64,000 nt of DNA from Limnohabitans parvus II-B4 (lineage in GTDB: Bacteria > Pseudomonadota > Gammaproteobacteria > Burkholderiales > Burkholderiaceae_C), in the NCBI RefSeq assembly GCF_003063455.1, contig NZ_NESN01000001.1, positions 372,001-436,000 of the forward strand. The letters are read 5' to 3'. The translations under genes were made by a program, and so were the position numbers. Below the pieces are notes generated by a model. That model saw only the letters and a program-made list of their open reading frames with translations, did no database searches and was not told where the DNA came from. Below, piece after piece: positions 36,130-44,152 of this stretch (position 1 is its first letter; the number at the start of each line of letters is the position of its first letter).

Positions 36130-37353
36130 TTGGCTGAAACCGTCGTCAACATCGACACATTGAGCCCCCCGCCTCTGGCACGCCAAGCGCTGGTCATCGG
36201 CGCAGGCTTGTCGGGCTCTGCTGTGGCGCACAGCTTGGCGCTGCGCGGCTGGGCCGTCACGGTCTTGGACCGCGCTGCAGGCGTTGGCGCAGGCGCTTCT
36301 GGCCTGCCAGCTGGTTTGGCCGCGCCCCATGTCTCGCCCGACGACAACGTGCTCTCGCGCCTGACGCGTGCGGGCGTGCGGGCCACCCTGCAACGCGCCC
36401 AAGCACTGCTGCAAAGCGGCACCGACTGGGCTTTGACAGGCGTTTTGGAGCACAACCTGGCCGGCAAGCGCAGGCTGCCCAAAGCCGGACTCGCGCAAGC
36501 ACCCGGTGCCGACACGGCCTTCGACACGTCAACCCCAGGCAGCACACTGGCCAGCCCCGCACAGATTGCCGCAGCAGGCCTGCCACCCGAAACCCCCGCT
36601 CTGTGGCACAGCATGGCGGGCTGGATCAGGCCCCGACAGTTGGTGGCTGCGCAACTGCAAACACCAGGCGTGCAAGTCCTTTGGGGGCAAGCGGTTCAAC
36701 ACATTGAGCGCCAAAATGGTTTGTGGACCGTGTTCGATGGGCAAGGCCTGGCGCTGGGGCAAGCGCCTTTGCTGGTGGTGGCCAGCGCCTTTGACAGCTT
36801 GACTTTGCTGCGCCCCCTGCCCGGCTTTGCCGTGCCACTGAACCCCTTGCGCGGGCAGGTGAGCTTTGGGCACATGAACGAACTGAACGAGGCCCAGCGC
36901 CAGCTGCTGCCGCCCTTTCCGGTCAATGGGCATGGCAGCTTCATCCACGGCGTAGCCACACCGGAAGGCCAAGCAGGCTGGTACATCGGCTCGACCTTTG
37001 AGCGCAACTGCGAGCAAGCGCCTGTCAGGCCCGAAGACCACGAGGCCAACCAGCTGCGCTTGTCCACCTTGCTGCCGGACTTGGGCGCGGCGATGCAAAA
37101 CCGGTTTGAACCTGCGCACGTGCAAGGTTGGGCAGGCTTGCGTTGCACCCTGCCCGACCGACTGCCGGCTGTAGGTCCCATCGACAGCGAAAGCTTGCCG
37201 GGCCTTTGGCTGAGTGCAGGCATGGGCGCACGCGGCATCAGTCTGGCGGTGCTGTGTGGTGAACTGACTGCCGCGTGGTTGTGCCGTGAGCCCCTGCCTT
37301 TGGCGCCCGCTTTGGCCAAGCACCTGGCGGCCGAGCGCTACAAGAAGCACTGA
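36130..37353 (+). CDS. FAD-dependent oxidoreductase resembling the MnmC C-terminal domain
   Basis: A 407-residue DAO-type flavoprotein. GAGLSGSAVAHSLALRGW near residue 24 is the FAD-binding motif. The segments AGASGLPAGLAAPHVSPDD, VQGWAGLRCTLPDRLPAVGP and LSAGMGARGISLAVLCGELTA are typical of the MnmC oxidoreductase half, which removes the carboxymethyl group during 5-methylaminomethyl-2-thiouridine formation in tRNA. The methyltransferase half (MnmC1/MnmD) is absent, so this is a free-standing MnmC2-like enzyme. The start is a TTG two bases after yggX; no better ATG exists. Confidence 0.8.
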   Translation: MAETVVNIDTLSPPPLARQALVIGAGLSGSAVAHSLALRGWAVTVLDRAAGVGAGASGLPAGLAAPHVSPDDNVLSRLTRAGVRATLQRAQALLQSGTDWALTGVLEHNLAGKRRLPKAGLAQAPGADTAFDTSTPGSTLASPAQIAAAGLPPETPALWHSMAGWIRPRQLVAAQLQTPGVQVLWGQAVQHIERQNGLWTVFDGQGLALGQAPLLVVASAFDSLTLLRPLPGFAVPLNPLRGQVSFGHMNELNEAQRQLLPPFPVNGHGSFIHGVATPEGQAGWYIGSTFERNCEQAPVRPEDHEANQLRLSTLLPDLGAAMQNRFEPAHVQGWAGLRCTLPDRLPAVGPIDSESLPGLWLSAGMGARGISLAVLCGELTAAWLCREPLPLAPALAKHLAAERYKKH

Positions 37354-37413
37354 ACAACTTGCACCTTGTTGAGGTGAGATGGCAGCCCGCTCTCGATGGG
37401 CGCTCAAATCCCT

Positions 37414-37515
37414 ATGTCACCCCGCACTCGATGCGAGGCCAATATCCCATGTCACCCCGCACTCGATGCGGGGTCCATGCCTGCACATAGATGGATCCCG
37501 GGTCAAGCCCGGGAT
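37414..37515. repeat. Palindromic repeat cluster after the mnmC2-like gene
   Basis: CACCCCGCACTCGATGCGGGGTCC-type elements lie at 37414-37441 (diverged) and 37449-37479, described by arms ACCCCGCA/TGCGGGGT. A different element at 37491-37515 has arms ATCCCGGG and CCCGGGAT around TCAAG. The gap 37354-37648 contains no gene I can support. Confidence 0.85.
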
Positions 37516-37597
37516 GACGAACTGGGTAAAGGTGACGAACTGGGTAAAGGTGACGAACTGGGTAAAGGTGACGAATTGGGTAAAGGTGACGAACTGA
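37516..37597. repeat. 18-bp minisatellite
   Basis: The unit GACGAACTGGGTAAAGGT occurs at 37516-37533, 37534-37551, 37552-37569 and, with one change, 37570-37587, followed by a partial unit. It begins in the GATGACGA end of the preceding palindromic element and looks like tandem growth from it. There are no unique spacers, so this is not CRISPR. Confidence 0.95.
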
Positions 37598-37648
37598 CTG
37601 GGGATGACGAACCGGCCTGCGATGACGAGTTGGCCCGAGATGAGGGCT

Positions 37649-38839
37649 TTACTTCATCGCATCTGCCGGGCGGCGCGATTTCACATAGGCATCGGTGGGC
37701 TGATACGCCTTGCCATCGGCATAGCGCCACTGCACCATGGTGCCCTTGCCGCCGCGCTGATCGAGCTTGCCCACATAAGCCCCCATGGTGGACTGCTGGT
37801 CAATGGCGCGGTATTCGGCCGGGCCAAAAGGCGTGCTGAACTTCAGGCCACGCATGGCAGCGACCAGCTTTTCGTTGTCCACACTGCCGGCTTTTTTGAT
37901 ACCTGCAAAGATCGACTGCATGGTGGCGTAGCCCACGACCGAGCCCACCTTGGGGTTCTCGTTGAACTTCTTGTAGTAGTTGGCGGCAAAGCTGGCGTGC
38001 TCTTTGTTGTCGAGCTGGTCCCAGGGGTAGCCGGTCACGATCCAGCCCTTGGGTGTTTCGTCTTTCAGCACTTCCAAATATTCAGGCTCACCCGACAGCA
38101 GCGACACCACAGGCGTCTTGGGGAAGACGTTGCGCTGGTTGCCTTCGCGCACCAGCTTGGCCAGGTCCGCACCAAAGGTCACGTTGAAGATGGCGTCGGG
38201 CTTGCTGGCCATAGTGGCAGTGAGGGTGCTGCCCGCGTCGATCTTGCCTTGGGCGGGCCACTGCTCGCTCACGAACTCCACATCGGGGCGCTTGGCCTTG
38301 AGCAACTCTTTGAAGCTGGCCACAGCGCTTTGGCCGTATTCGTAGTTGGGCGCAATCGTGGCCCAGCGCTTGGCAGGCAGCTTGGCCGCTTCTTCGACCA
38401 GCATGGCCGCTTGCATGTAAGTGCTGGGGCGCAGGCGGAAGGTGTAGCGGTTGCCTTTGTCCCAGACGATGGCGTCGGTCAGCGGCTCGCTCGCCACAAA
38501 CAGGCGCTTGTTTTTGGCGGCGTGGTCGGCCAAGGCCAGACCCACGTTGGACAAAAAGCCCCCGGCCAGCACGTCCACCTTCTCTTTGGATGTCAGCTCG
38601 ATGGCGTGGCGCAGGGCCTCTTCGGGCTTACCCGCGTCGTCTCGGGCGATGACTTCGACCTTGCGGCCAAGCAGACCTCCTTGGGCGTTGATCTCTTCGA
38701 CCGCCAGCTGCCAGCCTTGTTTGTAGGGCTGGGTGAATTGGGGAATGGCGGAATAGCTGTTGATCTCACCGATTTTGATCGGGGTTTGGGCAAAAACGGG
38801 GGATACGGCCAGCAGGCCAGCGGCAATAAGGCGGTTCAT
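37649..38839 (-). CDS. Liv-type ABC substrate-binding protein (no transporter genes adjacent)
   Basis: A 396-residue periplasmic protein. A signal peptide (MNRLIAAGLLAVSPVFAQ) is followed by IKIGEINSYSAIPQFTQPYKQGWQLAVEEINAQGG, a Peripla_BP_6 opening of the subgroup annotated as aromatic or amide binding in related bacteria. The ATG at 38839 follows AGGAC. No permease genes flank it. It is divergent from the sulfate assimilation genes, so a link to an organosulfur compound is imaginable but only by position. Confidence 0.88.
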   Translation of the reverse strand: MNRLIAAGLLAVSPVFAQTPIKIGEINSYSAIPQFTQPYKQGWQLAVEEINAQGGLLGRKVEVIARDDAGKPEEALRHAIELTSKEKVDVLAGGFLSNVGLALADHAAKNKRLFVASEPLTDAIVWDKGNRYTFRLRPSTYMQAAMLVEEAAKLPAKRWATIAPNYEYGQSAVASFKELLKAKRPDVEFVSEQWPAQGKIDAGSTLTATMASKPDAIFNVTFGADLAKLVREGNQRNVFPKTPVVSLLSGEPEYLEVLKDETPKGWIVTGYPWDQLDNKEHASFAANYYKKFNENPKVGSVVGYATMQSIFAGIKKAGSVDNEKLVAAMRGLKFSTPFGPAEYRAIDQQSTMGAYVGKLDQRGGKGTMVQWRYADGKAYQPTDAYVKSRRPADAMK

Positions 38840-39002
38840 AAAAATAGTCCTAGGGTTAAGGGCGAGAGCCGTGACTGTACCAGCCGATTTTCGATCTGTC
38901 GCAAACGGGACATGCGCCAGCACACTCCTTATAAGCATTAAGAATATATGCACAACTAAAAAATCGTTTGTTTTGGCATAAGACCACCTTACAGTCGCCC
39001 CC

Positions 39003-39794
39003 ATGGTTGATTTGGCTTATGTCTTTGCAGGTTTCTTCGTGGGCACCATCGTGGGCCTGACGGGGGTGGGTGGCGGCTCGTTGATGACGCCGCTCCTGAT
39101 CTTTTTCTTTGGTGTGAAGCCTTACATGGCGGTGGGCACCGACCTGCTGTTTGCGGCCTTCACCAAGCTGGGCGGCACCATCAGCTTTGCACGCCAGCGC
39201 ATAGTGCCTTGGCGCGTGGTGGGTTTGCTCAGCGCGGGCAGCATCCCGGCGTGTCTGGTGACTTTGGGCTTTTTGCACTGGGTGGGCCCAGCCTCCTCCC
39301 AAGTGCAGTCGCTGATGACGACCACGCTGGGCGTGGCGCTGCTGCTCACCGCTGCAGCCATGCTCTTCAAAGCCGTGCGGGGCAAACAACTCCCCCGCCA
39401 CCTGGACGCCGCCGACGAAGCCCGCGCCAGCACCCCTCGCCACTGGAGCCTGCCGGTGCTGTTTGGTGCGCTGATCGGTACTTTGGTCACGCTCACCTCG
39501 GTCGGCGCGGGGGCCATTGGCGTGACCGTGCTGCTTTTGCTTTACCCGCTTTTGCCCCTGCCGCGCATCGTGGCGGCGGACATCGCTTATGCCGTGCCCC
39601 TAACCTTGGTGGCGGGCTTGGGTCATGCATCGCTCGGTTCGGTGGACTGGCCGCTGCTGGCCAAGCTGTTGGCCGGGTCGATTCCCGGCATCTGGCTGGG
39701 CTCACGCCTGACACACCACACACCCGACCGCGTGATCCGCTCGCTGCTGTCCGTGCTGCTCGCATGGGCGGGCACCAAGCTGGTCCTGATCTGA
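39003..39794 (+). CDS. TSUP-family (TauE/SafE) membrane transporter, probable sulfite exporter
   Basis: A 263-residue protein with about eight membrane helices. The two half-repeats are visible as VGLTGVGGGSLMTPLLIFFFGVKPYMAVGTDLLFAAFTKLGG and TSVGAGAIGVTVLLLLYPLLPLPRIVAADIAYAVPLTLVAGLGH. TSUP proteins export sulfite, sulfonates or related anions. It lies 21 bases before cysI and opens the cys gene set, so export of excess sulfite is a sensible role. The start ATG fits the family; no Shine-Dalgarno is obvious upstream. Confidence 0.88.
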   Translation: MVDLAYVFAGFFVGTIVGLTGVGGGSLMTPLLIFFFGVKPYMAVGTDLLFAAFTKLGGTISFARQRIVPWRVVGLLSAGSIPACLVTLGFLHWVGPASSQVQSLMTTTLGVALLLTAAAMLFKAVRGKQLPRHLDAADEARASTPRHWSLPVLFGALIGTLVTLTSVGAGAIGVTVLLLLYPLLPLPRIVAADIAYAVPLTLVAGLGHASLGSVDWPLLAKLLAGSIPGIWLGSRLTHHTPDRVIRSLLSVLLAWAGTKLVLI

Positions 39795-39815
39795 TTTTTT
39801 TCCATTGCTGCTGAT

Positions 39816-41627
39816 ATGTACCAATACACCGAATTCGACAAAGCCTTTGTGCGCGCCCGCGCCGCAGAGTTCCGCGACCAGCTGGGCCGTTGGCAGACGG
39901 GTCAACTGACCGAAGACCAATTTCGCCCCCTGCGCCTGCAAAACGGCTGGTATGTGCAGCGCTACGCGCCCATGCTGCGCGTGGCCGTGCCCTATGGCGA
40001 GATCAACGCGGCTCAGATAAAGGTGCTGGCCCAAATCGCCCGCGAATACGACACGCCCGACGCCGCCTTGCTGGCCGAAGCCCAAGCCACCCAAGACAAA
40101 ATCGCCGGCCTGGCCCCCAAACTGACCACCAACTACGGCCACTTCACCACCCGCCAGAACGTGCAGTTCAACTGGATTCCGCTCGACCAATCGGCCGACG
40201 TGATGGAACTGCTGGCCACCGTGAACATGCACGGCATCCAGACCAGCGGCAACTGCATCCGCAACACCACCACCGACGAACTGGCCGGTGTGGCCGTTGA
40301 CGAAGTGGTGGACCCCCGGCCGTATGCCGAGCTGATTCGCCAGTGGAGCACGCTGCACCCCGAGTTTGCCCACCTGCCGCGCAAGTTCAAGATCGCCATC
40401 ACCGGCGCCACTGAAGACCGCGCCGCCATTGGCTGGCACGACGTGGGCCTGCAAGTGATCCATAACGCCGCAGGCGAAGTCGGCTTCAAGGTGCTGGTCG
40501 GTGGCGGTATGGGCCGCACCCCGGTCAACGGTGTGGTGATCCGCGAGTTCCTGCCTTGGCAAGACATCATGAACTACCTCGAAGCCGTGGTGCGCGTCTA
40601 CAACCGCTGGGGCCGCCGCGACAACAAGTACAAAGCCCGCATCAAAATTTTGGTCAAGGCCGAAGGCCAGCGCTACTTTGACGAAGTCGAGACCGAGTTC
40701 CGCGAAATTTTGGAGCGCGACGGCGCGCCGCACACCCTGCCGCAAGCCGAGCTTGACCGCGTGAAAGCCGGTTTTGTGGACCCAGCCCTGAACCTGCCCG
40801 AAAACACCGATGCGTGGTTGGCCGAGGCCGAAGCGGCGGTGAGTATCGAAGCGGCCAAAACCCCCGCCTTTGCCCGCTGGCTGGCGCGCAACGTGCGAGC
40901 GCACCGCAACCCGCAGCTGCGCGCCGTGTCGCTGTCCTTCAAGCGCCCGGGCTACGCCCCGGGTGACGCCACCGCCGAGCAGCTCGATGCCGCCGCTGCC
41001 TTGGTCGAAAAATATTCCGCAGGTGAGGCCCGCGTCTCGCACACGCAAAATCTGTTGCTGCCTTGGGTGCGCCTGGACCAGCTGCATGCCCTGTGGCGCG
41101 AAGCCCAGGCTCTGGGTGTAGCCCAGCCCAACATTGGCCTCTTGACCGACATGATCGCCTGCCCCGGCGGCGACTACTGCGCTCTGGCCAATGCCCGCTC
41201 CATCCCCACGGCCAGCGCCATCACCGAGCGGTACCAAGACCTGGACGAGCTGGAAGATCTGGGCCACATCGACTTCCACATCAGCGGCTGCATCAACTCT
41301 TGCGGTCACCACCACTCGGGCCACATCGGCATCTTGGGTGTCGACAAAGACGGCAAGGAGTGGTACCAGGTCACGCTGGGCGGCTCGGACGGCAAAGACC
41401 TGTCCGGCGCGGCCACACCCGGCAAGGTGGTCGGTCCTTCCTTCTCTTCGTTTGAAGTGCCGGATGTGATCGAAGCGATTTTGGACACCTACAAGCAGCT
41501 GCGCTTGAACGCGGGTAACGGCAAACAAGAAGCCTTCATCGAGACCCTGCGCCGCGTGGGCCAAGACCCGTTCAAGGCCGCCGCCAATGCCGCGCGCCAT
41601 CCAGCCGCTGACGCTGAAACCGTCTGA
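39816..41627 (+). CDS. cysI: Sulfite reductase hemoprotein (CysI-type nitrite/sulfite reductase)
   Basis: A 603-residue siroheme [4Fe-4S] protein. Two ferredoxin-like halves (NYGHFTTRQNVQFNWIPL, HTQNLLLPWVRL) each precede a siroheme-binding part. Cluster ligands are Cys449, Cys455, Cys492 and Cys496 (CPGGDYC ... CINSC, spacing x5 and x3). It reduces sulfite to sulfide. No cysJ flavoprotein is in the window, so a ferredoxin-type donor is likely. A DUF934 gene follows after 18 bases, the usual partner in beta-proteobacteria. Confidence 0.93.
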   Translation: MYQYTEFDKAFVRARAAEFRDQLGRWQTGQLTEDQFRPLRLQNGWYVQRYAPMLRVAVPYGEINAAQIKVLAQIAREYDTPDAALLAEAQATQDKIAGLAPKLTTNYGHFTTRQNVQFNWIPLDQSADVMELLATVNMHGIQTSGNCIRNTTTDELAGVAVDEVVDPRPYAELIRQWSTLHPEFAHLPRKFKIAITGATEDRAAIGWHDVGLQVIHNAAGEVGFKVLVGGGMGRTPVNGVVIREFLPWQDIMNYLEAVVRVYNRWGRRDNKYKARIKILVKAEGQRYFDEVETEFREILERDGAPHTLPQAELDRVKAGFVDPALNLPENTDAWLAEAEAAVSIEAAKTPAFARWLARNVRAHRNPQLRAVSLSFKRPGYAPGDATAEQLDAAAALVEKYSAGEARVSHTQNLLLPWVRLDQLHALWREAQALGVAQPNIGLLTDMIACPGGDYCALANARSIPTASAITERYQDLDELEDLGHIDFHISGCINSCGHHHSGHIGILGVDKDGKEWYQVTLGGSDGKDLSGAATPGKVVGPSFSSFEVPDVIEAILDTYKQLRLNAGNGKQEAFIETLRRVGQDPFKAAANAARHPAADAETV

Positions 41628-41645
41628 ACGCAGGGAGAAACACAC

Positions 41646-42023
41646 ATGAAAATCATCACCGAACAAGAACACCAAGCTGTTGAATCGCCTGCCGTCCTCA
41701 CGCTGGCCAACGACGTGGACCCGCGCACGCTCGACCTGAACGGCGTCACCCGCATCGATCTGCAGTTCCCGGCCTTCACCGATGGCCGCGCTTACAGCCA
41801 AGCCTTTTTGCTGCGCCGCCGCTTGCGCTTTGCGGGTGAGTTGCGCGCCACGGGCGATGTGCTGATTGACCAGCTGGTGCAAATGCAGCGCACGGGCTTT
41901 GACGTGGCCGTGCTCAAAGACGGCGTGGACGCCAGCGCCGCCCAGCGCCAGCTGGACCGCTATGCCGGGTTCTACCAGGGCTCGGCCGTGGAGACGCAAC
42001 CTCATTTTGCAAAGGCCGACTGA
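41646..42023 (+). CDS. DUF934 family protein (sulfite reductase-associated)
   Basis: A 125-residue protein with the DUF934 landmarks DVDPRTLDLNGVTRIDLQFPAFTDGRAYSQAFLLRRRLRFAGELRATGDVLIDQL. It occurs almost always between cysI and cysH in beta-proteobacteria and pseudomonads. Its biochemical role is unknown; assistance to sulfite reductase is inferred from context only. A good Shine-Dalgarno (AGGGAGAAA) precedes it. Confidence 0.88.
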   Translation: MKIITEQEHQAVESPAVLTLANDVDPRTLDLNGVTRIDLQFPAFTDGRAYSQAFLLRRRLRFAGELRATGDVLIDQLVQMQRTGFDVAVLKDGVDASAAQRQLDRYAGFYQGSAVETQPHFAKAD

Positions 42024-42054
42024 ACAGCGCCCAAGGAGAGCCTTCCCTCGAACA

Positions 42055-42165
42055 GTCATCCCAGACTTGATCCTCCTGAATGTCATCCCGGACTTGATCC
42101 TCCTGAATGTCATCCCGGACTTGATCCTCCTGAATGTCATCCCGGACTTGATCCGGGATCCATGG
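42055..42165. repeat. 27-bp minisatellite ending in a full palindromic element
   Basis: Units of 27 bases start at 42055, 42082 and 42109, each GTCATCCC(A/G)GACTTGATCC followed by TCCTGAAT. The fourth copy at 42136-42165 carries the complete hairpin with arms ATCCCGGA and TCCGGGAT around CTTGA. The first three have lost the right arm, so three truncated halves were probably duplicated. A degraded inverted pair follows at 42166-42196. The array lies between the DUF934 gene and cysH inside the cys gene set. Confidence 0.95.
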
Positions 42166-42220
42166 TTCCTCGGGTCAAGCCCAAGGATGACAAATTGAAT
42201 TAGCGCAGACAGACATCACC

Positions 42221-42976
42221 ATGACCTCGAGCTTTATTTCCTCCCGCAGCGCCCCGCTTAAAGCCACTGAGCAAAACGCCAAGGCCAGTCCCGACTTTGC
42301 CGCCAAGCTGACCGAAACCCAAGCACTGCTGCGCCGCGCTGCGGCCGAATTTTCCCCCGTGACGCAGGCCTCCAGCCTGGGCGCCGAAGACGTGGTGATC
42401 ACGCACCTCATCAACCGCCTGCAGCTCGATATCCCGGTGTTTGTGCTGGAGACCGGTGCGCTGCACACCGAGACCCTGGCCTTGCTGGAGCGGACCCAGG
42501 CCCATTCGCGTGCGCCGATCAACGTGTTCCGCCCGGTGCAGGAATCGGTGATCCAGTTCGTGCGCGACCAAGGTCAGGATGCGATTTACAAGTCGATGGA
42601 ACTGCGCAAAGCCTGCTGCGGTGTGCGCAAGATGGCGCCACTGGCCCGCGCCTTGAAAGGCCAAAAAGCCTGGATCACCGGTCTGCGCCAAGAGCAATCT
42701 GCGGCACGCGCCGAGGTGCCTTTGCTGGACGAGAGCGAAGTGGCCACCAAAGGTCTGTACAAGTTCAACCCTCTGGCCCGCTGGACCTGGGGCGACGTGT
42801 GGCACTACATCGCCACAAACCAGGTGGACTACAACCCTCTGCACGACCAGTTCTTCCCGAGCATCGGGTGCGCGCCTTGCACACGCGCCATCAGCCTGGG
42901 CGAAGAGTTCCGCGCAGGTCGCTGGTGGTGGGAGGACGAGGCGGCCAAGGAGTGCGGGTTGCACGTCAAGAAGTGA
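42221..42976 (+). CDS. cysH: Assimilatory APS reductase (CysH, iron-sulfur type)
   Basis: A 251-residue thiol-dependent reductase that converts adenylyl sulfate to sulfite. The cysteine pairs Cys132-Cys133 (KACCGVRK) and Cys217/Cys220 (GCAPC) are ligands for the [4Fe-4S] cluster found in APS-type enzymes and absent from the E. coli PAPS type. The PP-loop-like SSLGAEDVVITHL is near residue 47. The C-terminal Cys in AKECGLHVKK is the catalytic thiol. With cysD and cysN downstream and no cysC in view, the direct APS route is indicated. Confidence 0.93.
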   Translation: MTSSFISSRSAPLKATEQNAKASPDFAAKLTETQALLRRAAAEFSPVTQASSLGAEDVVITHLINRLQLDIPVFVLETGALHTETLALLERTQAHSRAPINVFRPVQESVIQFVRDQGQDAIYKSMELRKACCGVRKMAPLARALKGQKAWITGLRQEQSAARAEVPLLDESEVATKGLYKFNPLARWTWGDVWHYIATNQVDYNPLHDQFFPSIGCAPCTRAISLGEEFRAGRWWWEDEAAKECGLHVKK

Positions 42977-43018
42977 CGCCCCAGTTAAATGTCCCCGTTG
43001 AATGCCACGCCTCTTAAA

Positions 43019-43086
43019 TGTCATCCCCGCGAAGGCGGGGATCCATGCCTCCGATTTCTGGATCCCCGCCTTCGCGGGGATGACTA
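43019..43086. repeat. Pair of inverted palindromic elements between cysH and cysD
   Basis: Elements at 43019-43047 and 43059-43086 carry the same core (arms ATCCCCGC and GCGGGGAT around a GAAG or CTTC loop) in opposite orientation, separated by about 11 bases. The pair can also fold into one long cruciform. Confidence 0.9.
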
Positions 43087-43178
43087 ATGAAAAGTGCGGG
43101 GATGACTAATGAAAAGTGCGGGGATGACTAATGAAAAGTGCGCGGATGAAAAATGAAAAGCGCGCGGATGACAAATTT
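43074..43178. repeat. 22-bp minisatellite upstream of cysD
   Basis: The unit GCGGGGATGACTAATGAAAAGT is present exactly at 43074-43095, 43096-43117 and 43118-43139, then in degraded form at 43140-43161 and 43162-43178. It grows out of the right arm of the preceding palindromic element and ends about 25 bases before the cysD start codon. Confidence 0.95.
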
Positions 43179-43202
43179 AAAACGAACAAACCACAAACGA
43201 CC

Positions 43203-44132
43203 ATGAACGCCATGACACAAACCGAGTTGCACACCCTGAGCAACAGCCACCTGGACGCGCTGGAAGAAGAAACCATCTTCATCCTGCGCGAAGTCGCCGC
43301 CGCCTTTGAGCGCCCCACCCTGCTGTTTTCGGGCGGCAAAGACTCGCTGGTCATGCTCAAGTGCGCCGAAAAAGCATTTGGCGCGGGGCGCATCCCTTAC
43401 CCGCTGCTGATGATCGACACCGGCCACAACTTCACCGAAGTGACCGACTTCCGCGATTCGCGTGCCAAGGAGCTGGGTGCCGAGCTGATCGTGCGCAGCG
43501 TTGAAGACTCCATGAAAAAAGGCACCGTGCGCCTGGCCCACCCGGGTGAGAGCCGCAACGTGCACCAGTCGGTCACGCTGCTCGAAGCCATCGAAGAGTT
43601 CCGCTTTGATGCCCTGATCGGCGGTGCGCGGCGTGACGAAGAAAAAGCCCGTGCCAAGGAGCGCATCTTTTCGCACCGCGACAGCTTTGGCCAATGGCAA
43701 CCCAAGGCCCAGCGCCCTGAGCTGTGGACGCTGTTCAACCACAAGCTGCAGCCGGGCGAACACTTCCGCGTGTTCCCGATCAGCAACTGGACCGAGCTGG
43801 ACGTGTGGCAGTACATCGCCCGCGAAAAGATCGCGCTGCCCTCGATCTACTACACCCACAAGCGCGAGGTGGTGGACCGCCGGGGCCTGTTGGTGCCAGT
43901 GACCGAGCTGACGCCCCCCAAAGACGGCGAAGAAGTGGTGGTGCGCGACGTGCGTTTCCGTACCGTGGGCGACATCACCTGCACCTGCCCGGTGGAAAGC
44001 ACTGCGGCCACGCCCGAGCAGATCGTGATCGAGACGCTGGCCGCCGATGTGAGCGAGCGCGGCGCGACCCGCATGGACGACAAGACGTCCGAGGCTTCGA
44101 TGGAGAAGCGCAAAAAAGACGGCTATTTCTGA
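43203..44132 (+). CDS. cysD: Sulfate adenylyltransferase subunit 2
   Basis: A 309-residue ATP sulfurylase catalytic subunit. The PP-loop SGGKDSLVML begins at residue 43; RDEEKARAKERIFS and the C-terminal EKRKKDGYF are strongly conserved in CysD. It makes adenylyl sulfate from ATP and sulfate together with CysN. The ATG at 43203 (MNAMTQTEL) is preferred; an in-frame ATG at 43131 would translate repeat sequence. Confidence 0.95.
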   Translation: MNAMTQTELHTLSNSHLDALEEETIFILREVAAAFERPTLLFSGGKDSLVMLKCAEKAFGAGRIPYPLLMIDTGHNFTEVTDFRDSRAKELGAELIVRSVEDSMKKGTVRLAHPGESRNVHQSVTLLEAIEEFRFDALIGGARRDEEKARAKERIFSHRDSFGQWQPKAQRPELWTLFNHKLQPGEHFRVFPISNWTELDVWQYIAREKIALPSIYYTHKREVVDRRGLLVPVTELTPPKDGEEVVVRDVRFRTVGDITCTCPVESTAATPEQIVIETLAADVSERGATRMDDKTSEASMEKRKKDGYF

Positions 44133-44152
44133 TCAAGCGGGAGCACACATTC

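Noticed and set aside
37379..37839. Small frames reading LGKGDELGKGDE and similar
   Set aside because: They translate the 18-bp minisatellite and palindromic repeats and have no start signals.
39702..42140. An 812-residue open frame on the minus strand opposite cysI and the TSUP gene
   Set aside because: It is a shadow of strong third-position GC bias. The plus strand carries clear siroheme and TSUP motifs, while the minus translation is His/Gly/Val-rich without any recognisable domain and starts in repeat DNA.
42221..42976. CysH as a PAPS reductase
   Set aside because: The Cys132-Cys133 and Cys217/Cys220 pairs mark the iron-sulfur APS type, and no CysC domain or gene is seen.
37516..43178. 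CRISPR-like appearance of the tandem arrays
   Set aside because: Units are directly adjacent without unique spacers, and no cas gene is present.
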